This document shows, piece by piece, positions 1 through 8,358 of a stretch of DNA of 36,179 bases. A model generated the notes under the pieces. That model was given only the letters and a program-made list of their open reading frames with translations. It searched no databases and was not told where the DNA came from. The translations under genes were made by a program, and so were the position numbers. Position 1 is the stretch's first letter, and every line of letters starts with the position of its first letter. Location of the stretch: the NCBI GenBank assembly GCA_902780395.1, contig CACZFH010000027.1, positions 1 through 36,179 of the forward strand, read 5' to 3'. Origin of the DNA: an uncultured Erysipelotrichaceae bacterium (GTDB taxonomy: Bacteria > Bacillota_I > Bacilli_A > RF39 > UBA660).

Positions 1-13
1 GGTCTATTAAAAA

Positions 14-49
14 TCAAAAAAACAGCCAATGCTTAATGCATCGACTGTT
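14..49 (-). terminator. Intrinsic terminator after the 251-aa membrane protein gene
   Basis: On the minus strand AACAGTC-GATGC pairs with GCATT-GGCTGTT (12 bp with G-U pairs, loop ATTAA), followed by seven T. It lies 11 bases past the stop codon and closes the priA-fmt operon. Confidence 0.85.
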
Positions 50-59
50 AGAAAAATTA

Positions 60-815
60 TCACTTACATGTGTCTACACACACTATTTGACAATTATCCA
101 TTGGACTTTCTATCTCTTTTACTTTTCCATATTGGTCAAATTCCAATAGTATCTTAAAATTATTTTGACAAATCTGACTTAAATGACCATAACTATCTAA
201 TTGAAACAATACTCTTTCAACATTTTTATCTTCATTAACTCCAACAACAATAGAATTTGGTTCTTCAAAATAATCAGTATTCATTCCTTTTAGTACTGAA
301 AAAATACTATTTGATGATAATAAATAATTATAATTTATTTTTCCACTTTCATAAGTAGTCATAGAGTCATAGCTAGCCACATCAAGTAATAAATTAACTT
401 GATCAAAATCTAAATATTCTTTAAAAGCTAAAGAATCATCACACTCTATCCATTCACCATCTTGTTTATAATATTTTTCTCCATCATAATAATATTTCTG
501 ATTATTATATTCAAATAACATCTTATCCAAATATCTTTGTCCTTTATATTGATAAACATTTTGATCAATCGTAATAGTATAAACAAATTCATAACTATTA
601 AGTCTTAAAGAATCAACATAATCAGGTTTTGAATTACCTTGTTGAAAATCACTAACCTTTAAATCTCTATTACTACCACCAGTACGAGATAATATAGCAA
701 TAAAAAGAAAAAAGAAAAAATAAAAAGCAAAAAAAACTATACCTTGTCCTCTAGGAGTTTTCAATAACTCTTTAATTGCTTGATTACTTTTTATTTCTTT
801 ATTCTTTTTTTTCAT
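60..815 (-). CDS. Single-pass membrane protein of unknown function
   Basis: 251 aa. I do not recognise the family. A short Lys-rich cytoplasmic N-terminus is followed by one very hydrophobic helix at about residues 27-44 rich in Phe. The remaining ~200 residues should lie outside the membrane. They are rich in Tyr and Asp and have a YYYDGEKYYKQDGEW stretch near 110-122, reminiscent of beta-strand-rich surface domains. Three Cys near the C-terminus (CQIVCVDTCK) could form a disulphide. The start ATG overlaps the fmt stop as ATGA and is preceded by an AGGTG site, so translation is probably coupled to fmt. It is the last gene of the operon and is followed by a strong terminator. The membrane topology is clear; the function is unknown. 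Confidence 0.8.
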   Translation of the reverse strand: MKKKNKEIKSNQAIKELLKTPRGQGIVFFAFYFFFFLFIAILSRTGGSNRDLKVSDFQQGNSKPDYVDSLRLNSYEFVYTITIDQNVYQYKGQRYLDKMLFEYNNQKYYYDGEKYYKQDGEWIECDDSLAFKEYLDFDQVNLLLDVASYDSMTTYESGKINYNYLLSSNSIFSVLKGMNTDYFEEPNSIVVGVNEDKNVERVLFQLDSYGHLSQICQNNFKILLEFDQYGKVKEIESPMDNCQIVCVDTCK

Positions 816-1741
816 CTTAACACCTGCCCTATCAATTTATTCTTCCCTACACCATTTACATAACTACTAACATCCATCATTTTTTTTCCAAAGGGCTTTA
901 TTTTTGTTAATACAACACTTCCATCTTGTGTCTTAACAACAATTCCTTCTTTTATAACATCAACAATTTCTCCACAAACAGCCTGTTCATATTTCCTATC
1001 ATAAATAAAACTCTCATAAATCTTCATTTCTAAATCAAACAAAGAAGTAAAAGCGCTTGGTACAGGAGACAGTCCTCTAATAAGATTAAATACTTCTCGA
1101 CTAGTTTTTGAAAAATCAATTTTTTCTTCTTCTCTTTTAATATTATAAGCAAAAGTAACTTCATCTTCATTTTGAGGAATTCTTTGATTAGTTCCATCTA
1201 TAATACTAGGTAATGTCTCCAATAATAAATCTCTTCCCATAACACTCAATTTATCATGTAGACTTTCCAAATTATCAGAATCTAATATTTCTAATTCCTT
1301 TTGTGAAATAATATCACCATTATCCATTTTAACATCCATATACATAATGGTAATTCCCGTTTTATCATAACCATCAATCAAAGCTTTATGAATAGGCGCA
1401 CCACCTCTTAATTTAGGAAGTAAAGAAGCATGAACATTAATGCATCCTAATTTTGGACAATCTAAAATAACCTTTGGAATAATTTGACCATACGCACATG
1501 TAACAATCATATCAGGCTTTAAAGCTAATATCTCTTCATAATCTTCTCGTATCTTAATTGGTTGAAATACAGGAATATGGTGCTGTAAAGCTACTTTCTT
1601 AATAGGTGTTTGTGTTAGTACTTGATGTCTTCCTACTACTTTATCAGGTTGACTAACTACTCCCACAACTTCATAATTACTAATTAACCCTTCTAAAACA
1701 GGCACCGCAAATTCCGGTGTTCCCATAAAAACAATTCTCAT
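812..1741 (-). CDS. fmt: Methionyl-tRNA formyltransferase
   Basis: 309 aa, the usual length. It transfers the formyl group from 10-formyl-tetrahydrofolate to initiator Met-tRNA in the cytosol. The N-terminal formyltransferase domain starts MRIVFMGTPEFAVP and holds the catalytic signature HASLLPKLRGGAPIH. Asn102, His104 and Asp140 (in MDVKMDNGD) correspond to the E. coli Asn106/His108/Asp144 triad. The C-terminal tRNA-binding OB-like domain follows from about residue 205. The ribosome site GAGGGGGTAAT includes the last codons and stop of the upstream ART-like gene, so the two are likely translationally coupled. Pairing of fmt with priA is common in Bacillota; here two extra genes sit between them. 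No defects seen. Confidence 0.97.
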   Translation of the reverse strand: MRIVFMGTPEFAVPVLEGLISNYEVVGVVSQPDKVVGRHQVLTQTPIKKVALQHHIPVFQPIKIREDYEEILALKPDMIVTCAYGQIIPKVILDCPKLGCINVHASLLPKLRGGAPIHKALIDGYDKTGITIMYMDVKMDNGDIISQKELEILDSDNLESLHDKLSVMGRDLLLETLPSIIDGTNQRIPQNEDEVTFAYNIKREEEKIDFSKTSREVFNLIRGLSPVPSAFTSLFDLEMKIYESFIYDRKYEQAVCGEIVDVIKEGIVVKTQDGSVVLTKIKPFGKKMMDVSSYVNGVGKNKLIGQVLR

Positions 1742-1745
1742 TTTA

Positions 1746-2915
1746 TTACCCCCTCAACATTGATAATATACTAATAATAACCCCTAAACTAATAAACAAA
1801 GAACCAATAATCAATAATAATGAAACATTTCCATAAGCATTTAAATAATCTTGATTAATTATTTCTTTAGGTTTTTGAATATCATTCACATTTTCATCAA
1901 AATGATACACAATTCTTTTCTCATAAAAGTGTTCCAACGTAAGTAACTTTATATTCTTAGGAAGAATAACTTCACCATAAGATAATTGATTATACTTAGA
2001 ACTTAAAATACGATCTACTATATCATAAACGTTACCTGAAGAAGAAACATATTCTTCCAACAAAACAGGAGCACTTGGAATAGCTTGTCGATCAATTAAT
2101 AATAAACATATTTTTCTTTTTCTTCTATGAAGAAGTCTCCATTCATCCTGGAATAAATCCAAAATAAATTTACGATCTTTTTCATTAAATAAATGATTAC
2201 TCATTAATCTCTTTAAAGCATTTTCAAACACTTCATATCGATCATACCAATAATCATCTTCCTGAACCCTTTTTCCCAATAATTTATGATTTAATAAAAA
2301 TTGATAAAAAAACATTGGAGAACACATAGAATAATAACATCCCATAACAATATCATCTGTAAAATAAACTTTTTTATCTAAAAAGTCCTTTGAGATAACA
2401 TTTGGTAAATTATACTTTTTAAAAATTGTATTAACTCTTTTAAATCTTTCATAATAATTTTCATATTCCTCAGGAACAAATCCATTATCACGAATTGTTT
2501 GGTAATAGCAACTAGAAAATCCATGAAAGAAATATCCATTTCGAATATAACGATCATACACTACATAAATAATCTTATTACGATTTTCTATTGAAGAACA
2601 ATCACTCATATGAAAATAAGTCATTAATTCATTACAAATCAGTTTATGAATTCCCATTTGTATATCTTCTACTGTATCTAACTTTCGATATAACTTTTGA
2701 ATTTGCTCTAAAAAATCTGGAAGCAACGATTCATCTTGAACAACAATATAATATTTAATTAAAGCATCATAAAATAGATAAAGTCCTAGTTCATAAGACA
2801 TAGAAATATCATGATAAGAATAAGTTAATTGATTTCTTAAATGAAACATATTACTATTCTTTAATACATCTATAAAATGCAAAACATCTTGTCTTTTAAA
2901 TAAATCATCTAACAC
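1746..2915 (-). CDS. Tail-anchored membrane protein with ADP-ribosyltransferase-like motifs
   Basis: 389 aa, GTG start with a near-perfect AGGAGGTGAT site. The middle of the protein carries three spaced motifs that look like the ART fold: FFHGFSS with His131, where 'HGTS' is usual; KVYFTDDIVMGCYYS with Tyr184, where 'vYft.d...A..Ya' is usual; and SYGEVILPKNIKLL with Glu315, where the catalytic 'E-V...P..I' strand is usual. A strand KICLLLIDRQAIP precedes the last motif. One hydrophobic helix at about 365-386 anchors the C-terminus, so the body is probably cytoplasmic. It sits between priA and fmt in one operon and overlaps the fmt ribosome site. The membrane anchor is seen directly. The ART assignment is inference from motif pattern, not a database match, and the residues before 120 are unrecognised. 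Confidence 0.75.
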   Translation of the reverse strand: MLDDLFKRQDVLHFIDVLKNSNMFHLRNQLTYSYHDISMSYELGLYLFYDALIKYYIVVQDESLLPDFLEQIQKLYRKLDTVEDIQMGIHKLICNELMTYFHMSDCSSIENRNKIIYVVYDRYIRNGYFFHGFSSCYYQTIRDNGFVPEEYENYYERFKRVNTIFKKYNLPNVISKDFLDKKVYFTDDIVMGCYYSMCSPMFFYQFLLNHKLLGKRVQEDDYWYDRYEVFENALKRLMSNHLFNEKDRKFILDLFQDEWRLLHRRKRKICLLLIDRQAIPSAPVLLEEYVSSSGNVYDIVDRILSSKYNQLSYGEVILPKNIKLLTLEHFYEKRIVYHFDENVNDIQKPKEIINQDYLNAYGNVSLLLIIGSLFISLGVIISILSMLRG

Positions 2916-2948
2916 TTTATCACCTCCTACAACCCTTTTAATTCTCCA

Positions 2949-3170
2949 TTACTTTCCCATATAAGCACTTATATAATAAATAGAACCAACCACAATAATA
3001 GCTAGTAAAATAACTAAAACAAGAACAACAAATGGATTTTTCTTATCCCAATATCCATCTAGTTTAGAAGATGAATCAGCCATCAAATTTTCATAATCTT
3101 CCCTATTTTTTTTATTAAAATCTAAATTACTATCTACAACCGTCTTATTTTTTTCATCTTGATTACCCAT
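2949..3170 (-). CDS. Small single-pass membrane protein
   Basis: 73 aa, unrecognised. A charged, Asn/Asp/Lys-rich N-terminal half (about 45 residues) precedes one strong transmembrane helix at about residues 47-70 (FVVLVLVILLAIIVVGSIYY). The ribosome site AGAGGTG is well placed before the ATG. It lies 70 bases after priA and 33 bases before the ART-like gene, so it is in the same transcription unit. Its position next to a membrane-tethered protein suggests a partner role, but nothing in the sequence proves that. Confidence 0.75.
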   Translation of the reverse strand: MGNQDEKNKTVVDSNLDFNKKNREDYENLMADSSSKLDGYWDKKNPFVVLVLVILLAIIVVGSIYYISAYMGK

Positions 3171-3240
3171 ATAAACACCTCTACTCTCTTATAAGAATAA
3201 CACAAAACAGAAATTAACACTAGTTTAAACAGAAAATTTC

Positions 3241-5409
3241 CTACAAAACCTGTGTAGGATTAAAATCTATATCAATACGTATCATTCGATTAAATTGGTA
3301 ATGATCTACTATTTTAGAAAAAATAGGATACAATTCATCTTCTTTTTTAAACTTCAAAATTATTTGATAACGATATATCTGATTCATTTTAAAAACCAAA
3401 GCATTACTAGGACCAAGAATAATAACAGATTTTAAATTTCTTTCTAAACTATTTTTTATTTTTAATGCTTCTTGAAAAATAAAAGAAGCATTTTTTCCAC
3501 TAATTCTAATACAACATAAATAATAATAAGGAGGATATTTTAACCGTTTACGAATATCCATTTCTTGTTGATAAAAAGATAAATAATCATGTTTTTGAGC
3601 ATATTTAATAGCATAATGATCTGGATTAAACGTTTGAATAATTACTCTTCCTTCCTTTGCACTTCTTCCACTTCTACCTGCCACTTGACTAAGCAATGAA
3701 AAAGTATTTTCACTACTTCTAAAATCAGGTATATTAAGAGAAGTATCTGCATTAATAACCCCAACTAAAGTTACATTAGCAAAATCCAATCCTTTAGCAA
3801 CCATTTGAGTACCCAACAAAATATCATATTCATGGTTCTTAAAAGAAGCAATCATCTCTTCATGCTTACCTTTTTTACTAGTTGTATCATAATCCATTCG
3901 AAGAATTCGAACATTTGGTAACAATTCTTTTAATTCTTCTTCAATTCTTTGAGTCCCAATTCCTAAATTACTAAAAGCTTTCTCATGACACTTAGGACAT
4001 TCATTATATACTTTTTCTCCATAACCACAATAATGACATCTAAGTGTATTACTACTTTTATGATAAGTTAAAGTAATATCACAATTAGGACATTTAAAAG
4101 TAAATCCACAATTCTTACAAGTTACAAAAGAAGCATATCCACGACGATTCAATAATAAAATACTTTGTTCCTTCTTTTGAAAACAACTTTGTATAGATTC
4201 AAACAATTCTGAAGAAAAATGCCCCTTCATCTTACTAAAACTTTCATTCATATCAACAATCGTTACTTTTGGTAATTGTTTTCCATTAACTCTATTAACT
4301 AGTTCTAATAATTGATATACTCCTTTTTGAGCTCTTGCCATAGATTCTAAAGAAGGCGTAGCACTACCTAACAATACTGAACAATGATGTGTTTTAGCTC
4401 TAATCATTGCAATATCTCGAGCATGATATCTAGGATTAGCATCACTCTGCTTATAAGAGTCACTATGTTCTTCATCAAGAATAATAATTCCCAAATTTAA
4501 AAGGGGGGCAAATATGGCACTTCTAGCCCCAATAACAATAGATACTTCTCCACGGGAAATTCTTCTCCATTCATCATATTTTTCCCCATCACTAAGCCCC
4601 GAATGAAGAGCCGCTATTTGATTTCCAAATCTCTTCTGAAATCTTTCTATCATTTGTGGAGTTAAACTAATCTCAGGAACTAACACAATACTATTTTTTC
4701 CTAAAGATAAATAGTAATCTATTATTTCCATATAAACTTCTGTTTTTCCAGAACCAGTTACTCCATATAATAAAAAAGTTTGTGAAGAAGACTGAATAAC
4801 TGAAGAAACAACAGCTTTTTGATCAGCAGTTAATTCTTTTTTTAGAGAGGGACCATCTTGATATTGCAATCGATAATGTTCCTTTTTCTCTTCTAATAGA
4901 ATTTTCTTCTTAAGAAGCGTTTGTAAACTACTAGCAGAAACGGAAAGCAAATCCTTTCGTAATACTAATTCTTTTTCTTTTACAATATCAAATATTTTCT
5001 TCTGAGTATTATTTAAAGAGAAAGAAGAATCATAATTAGGATTAATTTTATAATAAGTATCATACTTAATAGATATATCTTTTCCCTTTTTAGCTTTTAA
5101 AGCCTTAGGAAGCATCACTTGATAACAACTAATTAAAGGAGACAAAGTCTTCTTTTTAATAGTTTTACCAAGCTCTAATAATTCTTGATTCAAAACAATA
5201 TCCGAATCAACAACATCAATAATATCTTTTAACTCCACAGAAGAAGAATCTCTAAATTCTAATACAAATCCCTCTAAAATCATTCTCCCAAAAGGAACTG
5301 ATACTCTAACACCAATTTTAATATCATTTTCCATATTAGAAGGAACATGATAATCAAAAATCTTATCAACACTTTTATTAGCAATTTCAACTAATACACC
5401 AACTATCAA
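3241..5409 (-). CDS. priA: Primosomal protein N' (PriA helicase)
   Basis: 722 aa superfamily 2 helicase that restarts stalled replication forks and loads the primosome. Walker A is GVTGSGKT (216-223), and the DEAH-type box is DEEH (312-315). The two-zinc insertion has all eight Cys (431, 434, 440, 443, 458, 461, 471, 474). The QMVAKGLDF and GRSGRS helicase motifs are present, so it should be active. The start is TTG: an exact GGAGGTGAT site lies 5 bases upstream, and the downstream N-terminus (MIVGVLVEIANKSVDKIFDY) matches the family start. Rare start codons with a perfect ribosome site recur in this window. Its promoter (extended -10 TGGTATAAT) is fused to the terminator of the preceding gene. 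Confidence 0.97.
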   Translation of the reverse strand: MIVGVLVEIANKSVDKIFDYHVPSNMENDIKIGVRVSVPFGRMILEGFVLEFRDSSSVELKDIIDVVDSDIVLNQELLELGKTIKKKTLSPLISCYQVMLPKALKAKKGKDISIKYDTYYKINPNYDSSFSLNNTQKKIFDIVKEKELVLRKDLLSVSASSLQTLLKKKILLEEKKEHYRLQYQDGPSLKKELTADQKAVVSSVIQSSSQTFLLYGVTGSGKTEVYMEIIDYYLSLGKNSIVLVPEISLTPQMIERFQKRFGNQIAALHSGLSDGEKYDEWRRISRGEVSIVIGARSAIFAPLLNLGIIILDEEHSDSYKQSDANPRYHARDIAMIRAKTHHCSVLLGSATPSLESMARAQKGVYQLLELVNRVNGKQLPKVTIVDMNESFSKMKGHFSSELFESIQSCFQKKEQSILLLNRRGYASFVTCKNCGFTFKCPNCDITLTYHKSSNTLRCHYCGYGEKVYNECPKCHEKAFSNLGIGTQRIEEELKELLPNVRILRMDYDTTSKKGKHEEMIASFKNHEYDILLGTQMVAKGLDFANVTLVGVINADTSLNIPDFRSSENTFSLLSQVAGRSGRSAKEGRVIIQTFNPDHYAIKYAQKHDYLSFYQQEMDIRKRLKYPPYYYLCCIRISGKNASFIFQEALKIKNSLERNLKSVIILGPSNALVFKMNQIYRYQIILKFKKEDELYPIFSKIVDHYQFNRMIRIDIDFNPTQVL

Positions 5410-5430
5410 AGTATCACCTCCATTACTTAT

Positions 5431-5439
5431 ATTATACCA
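5431..5439 (-). promoter_or_regulatory. Extended -10 promoter of priA
   Basis: Minus strand reads TGGTATAAT, a TGn-extended -10. No good -35 is present; the T-run of the upstream terminator occupies the spacer. Confidence 0.6.
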
Positions 5440-5464
5440 AAAAAAGAAGTCATTGAACTTCTTT
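5439..5464 (-). terminator. Intrinsic terminator after the 16-residue-repeat protein gene
   Basis: Minus strand AAGAAGT-TCAATG-ACTTCTT followed by a T-run. It ends right before the priA promoter, and one base past the repeat gene's stop. Confidence 0.8.
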
Positions 5465-5465
5465 T

Positions 5466-6254
5466 CTAATCAACATCCATACTACGAATAATAACTGGTT
5501 GATCATAATATAATACTTCTTCAGGAACATCAAAAGAAGTGCTAACCTGTTCACTATAAGAAAGAACTTCTATTGGACTATCTGGTTGAGATACCGGTTG
5601 AACATATGAAGGAACTTCTACTGGACTAACTGGTTGCGATACCTGCTGAACATATGAAGGAACTTCTACTGCACTAACTGGTTGTGATACCTGCTGAACA
5701 TATGAAGGAACCTCTACTGGAGTAACCGGTTGCGATACCTGCTGAACATATGAAGGAACCTCCACTGGAGTAACGGGTTGTGATACCGGCTGAACATATG
5801 AAGGAACCTCCACTGGAGTAACGGGTTGTGATACCGGCTGAACATAAGAAGGAACCTCTACTGGACTAACTGGTTGTGATACCTGCTGAACATATGAAGG
5901 AACCTCTACTGGAGTAACTGGTTGTGATACCTGCTGAACATATGAAGGAACTTCTACTGGACTAACTGGTTGTGATACCTGCTGAACATATGAAGGAACC
6001 TCCACTGGAGTAACGGTTTGTGATACCTGCTGAACATATGAAGAAACTTCTACTGGAGTAACTGATGGAGTTACTGAAGTTAAATCAACATTTGATTGAC
6101 TTGATGGTAGAGTCCTTTTTTTACCAATGCTAGGAATAATAGTAGTATCAAAAGAAATCATCCCTTTTTGATACTTCTTCTTCAGAATAATTCCCACAAC
6201 AAAAGATAATATTACGACAATCGCAATAATAATAAGCACTAAATGAACACTCAT
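5466..6254 (-). CDS. Membrane-anchored protein with ten 16-residue tandem repeats
   Basis: 262 aa. An N-terminal helix (about 4-24, VLIIIAIVVILSFVVGII) anchors it and is followed by Lys residues. After a Ser/Thr-rich linker come ten near-identical copies of VTPVEVPSYVQQVSQP (residues 65-224), then one or two decayed copies (to about 255). Variation is limited to T/S at position 2 and Q/P at position 12. Such Pro/Val/Gln/Ser repeats usually form an extended, unstructured rod. Whether that rod is outside or inside the cell is not certain: by the positive-inside rule the KKK after the helix favours a cytoplasmic tail. The ATG is preceded by AAAGGTGAT. It follows a 49-aa membrane peptide gene by 14 bases and is followed by a terminator. 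No known family recognised. Confidence 0.8.
   Translation of the reverse strand: MSVHLVLIIIAIVVILSFVVGIILKKKYQKGMISFDTTIIPSIGKKRTLPSSQSNVDLTSVTPSVTPVEVSSYVQQVSQTVTPVEVPSYVQQVSQPVSPVEVPSYVQQVSQPVTPVEVPSYVQQVSQPVSPVEVPSYVQPVSQPVTPVEVPSYVQPVSQPVTPVEVPSYVQQVSQPVTPVEVPSYVQQVSQPVSAVEVPSYVQQVSQPVSPVEVPSYVQPVSQPDSPIEVLSYSEQVSTSFDVPEEVLYYDQPVIIRSMDVD
5583..6062 (-). repeat. Ten tandem 48-bp coding repeats
   Basis: Ten in-frame 48-bp units encode the 16-residue repeat; a decayed eleventh reaches 5535. Units differ only at a few positions (for example CTC/TTC and CCGG/CTGG variants), so the array is recent and probably varies in copy number. Confidence 0.95.
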
Positions 6255-6268
6255 AATATCACCTTTCT

Positions 6269-6418
6269 TTATTCTTTTTCCTGAAATAATATATTAACAT
6301 CATCTGTTAAATTAGGATTAACATCAAAATGTTTATTACTAGTTAAATGATCTAAATACAAGGCAATTACTATAGTAAATGATAATACAATACATACTAA
6401 TATGACAAATACTATCAA
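6269..6418 (-). CDS. 49-aa single-pass membrane peptide (TTG start)
   Basis: 49 codons starting at TTG with a GAGGTGAT ribosome site 3 bases upstream; it ends in GAA-TAA. One strongly hydrophobic helix (IVFVILVCIVLSFTIVIALY) fills residues 2-21, followed by a polar tail ending FQEKE. It has its own -35/-10 promoter and lies 14 bases upstream of the repeat-protein gene, so the two are co-transcribed. The function is unknown. A start codon, ribosome site, promoter and operon position together support a real gene despite its size. Confidence 0.65.
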   Translation of the reverse strand: MIVFVILVCIVLSFTIVIALYLDHLTSNKHFDVNPNLTDDVNILFQEKE

Positions 6419-6448
6419 AATATCACCTCGTTACCCATCTTATATATA

Positions 6449-6477
6449 ATTATATCGAACAACAAAAAAAAGAACAA
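6449..6477 (-). promoter_or_regulatory. Promoter of the 49-aa peptide / repeat-protein operon
   Basis: Minus strand TTGTTC (6472-6477), 17-bp spacer, TATAAT (6449-6454). The -35 lies in the 3' arm of the rseP... upstream hairpin at 6463-6493, and its T-run is the spacer. Confidence 0.6.
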
Positions 6478-6493
6478 TATATTATGTTCTTTT
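6463..6493 (-). terminator. Intrinsic terminator after rseP
   Basis: AAAAGAACA (6468-6476) pairs with TGTTCTTTT (6485-6493), 9 bp; a T-run follows on the minus strand. It directly abuts the rseP stop codon. Confidence 0.85.
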
Positions 6494-7546
6494 TTAAAAC
6501 AATCTTAAAATATCATTAAACGTAATAATAGCCATTAAAATTAATAATAATATCAAGAAAACAGTATGTATTTTATTTTCTAATTCTGGATTAACAGGAG
6601 AGCCCTTTATTAACTCAATAATAATAAACAAAATATGTCCTCCGTCAAAAGCTGGAATTGGTAAAAGATTAATAAAACCAACATTAATACTTAAAAATGC
6701 CATTAAATATAATAAATTGGCAAACCCTAATGATCTTTGTTGACCTACTACTGAATAAATACCAACTGGTCCTGATAATTGATTTAAGTGAATTCTTCCT
6801 GTAAATAAATATCCAACTGTAATAAACATTTGTTTAAAAATAGAACATGTTTTTTGAAATGTAAAAATAATAGCATTTACAAAACCAGTTGTCCTTTCCT
6901 GTTGAATTCCAATTCCGTATCGATAAGATTCTTTTCCATCTTCAACTACTTTTTTTGGCTTAACTTTATATGTTGAAATATCACCATTTTCTTTTTTTAC
7001 TTTAAAGGTTTGAACTTTACTAGGATCAGCAACTGCCAAATATAAAGATATATCATCACTATATTTAATCTTATGACCATTAATAGTTAGAATTCTATCT
7101 CCTTCTTCCATTCCTACTTCACTAACCGCTGAATTTTCTTCAATAGAAGTTATCACTGGTTTTAAAGTAGAACCACCAACTGCTAAAGCAATAAAGAATA
7201 ATAGAACAACAGCTAAAATAAAATTATTCATAGGTCCAAAAACCATAATCAAAAATCTTTGCCAAGCTTTCTTAGATTGTAATCTTCTCTCTTTTGGAAC
7301 TTTCTGATCATCATCATCATCTAAGTCTTCTCCAGCTAATTGACAAAAACCCCCAATAGGAATAGCACGAATATTATAATCTGTCTCTCCCTTTTTAAAC
7401 CCCCATATTTTAGGCCCCATACCAAGAGCAAATTCATATACATAAACCCCTGTTAATTTAGCAAAAATAAAGTGTCCAAATTCATGAACAAAAACAATAA
7501 CACCTAGTATTACAACAAATAAAAGCAAGTTAATAATAATTGACAA
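6494..7546 (-). CDS. rseP: Site-2 protease RseP family zinc metalloprotease
   Basis: 350 aa integral membrane protease that cuts substrates inside the bilayer (in Bacillus the homologue RasP cleaves anti-sigma factors and signal-peptide remnants). The zinc motif HEFGH is at residues 21-25 in the first helix. A PDZ domain occupies about 128-215, with ENSAVSEVGMEEGDRILTING. The second active-site motif NLLPIPAFDGGH (293-304) supplies Asp301. Four membrane segments are seen. An acidic DDDDD run at 76-80 sits in the loop before the second helix. It is downstream of uppS and cdsA, the usual uppS-cdsA-rseP order of Bacillota. An 11-base gap from cdsA implies one transcript. Confidence 0.96.
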   Translation of the reverse strand: MSIIINLLLFVVILGVIVFVHEFGHFIFAKLTGVYVYEFALGMGPKIWGFKKGETDYNIRAIPIGGFCQLAGEDLDDDDDQKVPKERRLQSKKAWQRFLIMVFGPMNNFILAVVLLFFIALAVGGSTLKPVITSIEENSAVSEVGMEEGDRILTINGHKIKYSDDISLYLAVADPSKVQTFKVKKENGDISTYKVKPKKVVEDGKESYRYGIGIQQERTTGFVNAIIFTFQKTCSIFKQMFITVGYLFTGRIHLNQLSGPVGIYSVVGQQRSLGFANLLYLMAFLSINVGFINLLPIPAFDGGHILFIIIELIKGSPVNPELENKIHTVFLILLLILMAIITFNDILRLF

Positions 7547-7557
7547 AATAATCCCTC

Positions 7558-8358
7558 CTATAATAATCCTTGTATAATTATATAAGCTAATATTACAAAT
7601 ATTAAACTATCAAAACGATCTAAAATTCCTCCATGTTCTGGAATCAACTGAGAAAAATCTTTAACTCCATAATATCTCTTAATAGAAGAGAATATTAAAT
7701 CGCCTAACTGCCCTACAAGACACAACAATAAAGTAAGTAGTATTACTAATAATAATGAAACATGGGAATTAATAACTGTATTATAATATGCACTTGCAAC
7801 AAAAGTACCCATTAAAACACCACCTACTAACCCTTCTACTGTCTTTTTAGGACTAATATCAGGACATAATTTATGTTGTCCAACTAACATTCCAGTAAAC
7901 AAAGCAAAAGTATCTGTAATAGTAGTTATTATTAATAAATAAACAATATAAATAATATCATAATTTCTAGTAATAATTATTAAATTAAAACTAAACCCAA
8001 TAAATAACACAGATCCTACCAAAAATAAAGCATCATTTAAATTATATTTCTTAGTATCATTAATAAACACCATAGGTGATAAAAATAAGAAAATAATAAA
8101 GGCAATCAAACGATAATCAAAAGAATTAAACAATTCAATAGAACCAGTATTATATAAACAAAAATAAACTGTTAATAAATAAGCAAATACTTTCAACAAC
8201 CAAGGAAACTCTTTTTTACTTTCCCTTACTTTGAACAATTCATGTAATCCTAACAAACTAAGAATAGTCATAAAAATAGCAAAAGGAATTCCTCCCATTA
8301 CTATAAAAGGTAAAAATACCAAAACAAGAATAATAGCACTTATAATCCTAGTCTTCAT
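7558..8358 (-). CDS. cdsA: Phosphatidate cytidylyltransferase (CDP-diacylglycerol synthase)
   Basis: 266 aa multi-pass membrane enzyme making CDP-diacylglycerol from phosphatidate and CTP, the precursor of phosphatidylglycerol. About seven hydrophobic segments are visible. The C-terminal family signature is present as SSIKRYYGVKDFSQLIPEHGG then ILDRFDS. One change stands out: the usual PGHGG reads PEHGG. The core KD, HGG, DR and D residues are kept, so activity is still likely. The start ATG overlaps the uppS stop (ATGA) and follows a GGAGGTG site, so translation is coupled to uppS. Confidence 0.95.
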   Translation of the reverse strand: MKTRIISAIILVLVFLPFIVMGGIPFAIFMTILSLLGLHELFKVRESKKEFPWLLKVFAYLLTVYFCLYNTGSIELFNSFDYRLIAFIIFLFLSPMVFINDTKKYNLNDALFLVGSVLFIGFSFNLIIITRNYDIIYIVYLLIITTITDTFALFTGMLVGQHKLCPDISPKKTVEGLVGGVLMGTFVASAYYNTVINSHVSLLLVILLTLLLCLVGQLGDLIFSSIKRYYGVKDFSQLIPEHGGILDRFDSLIFVILAYIIIQGLL

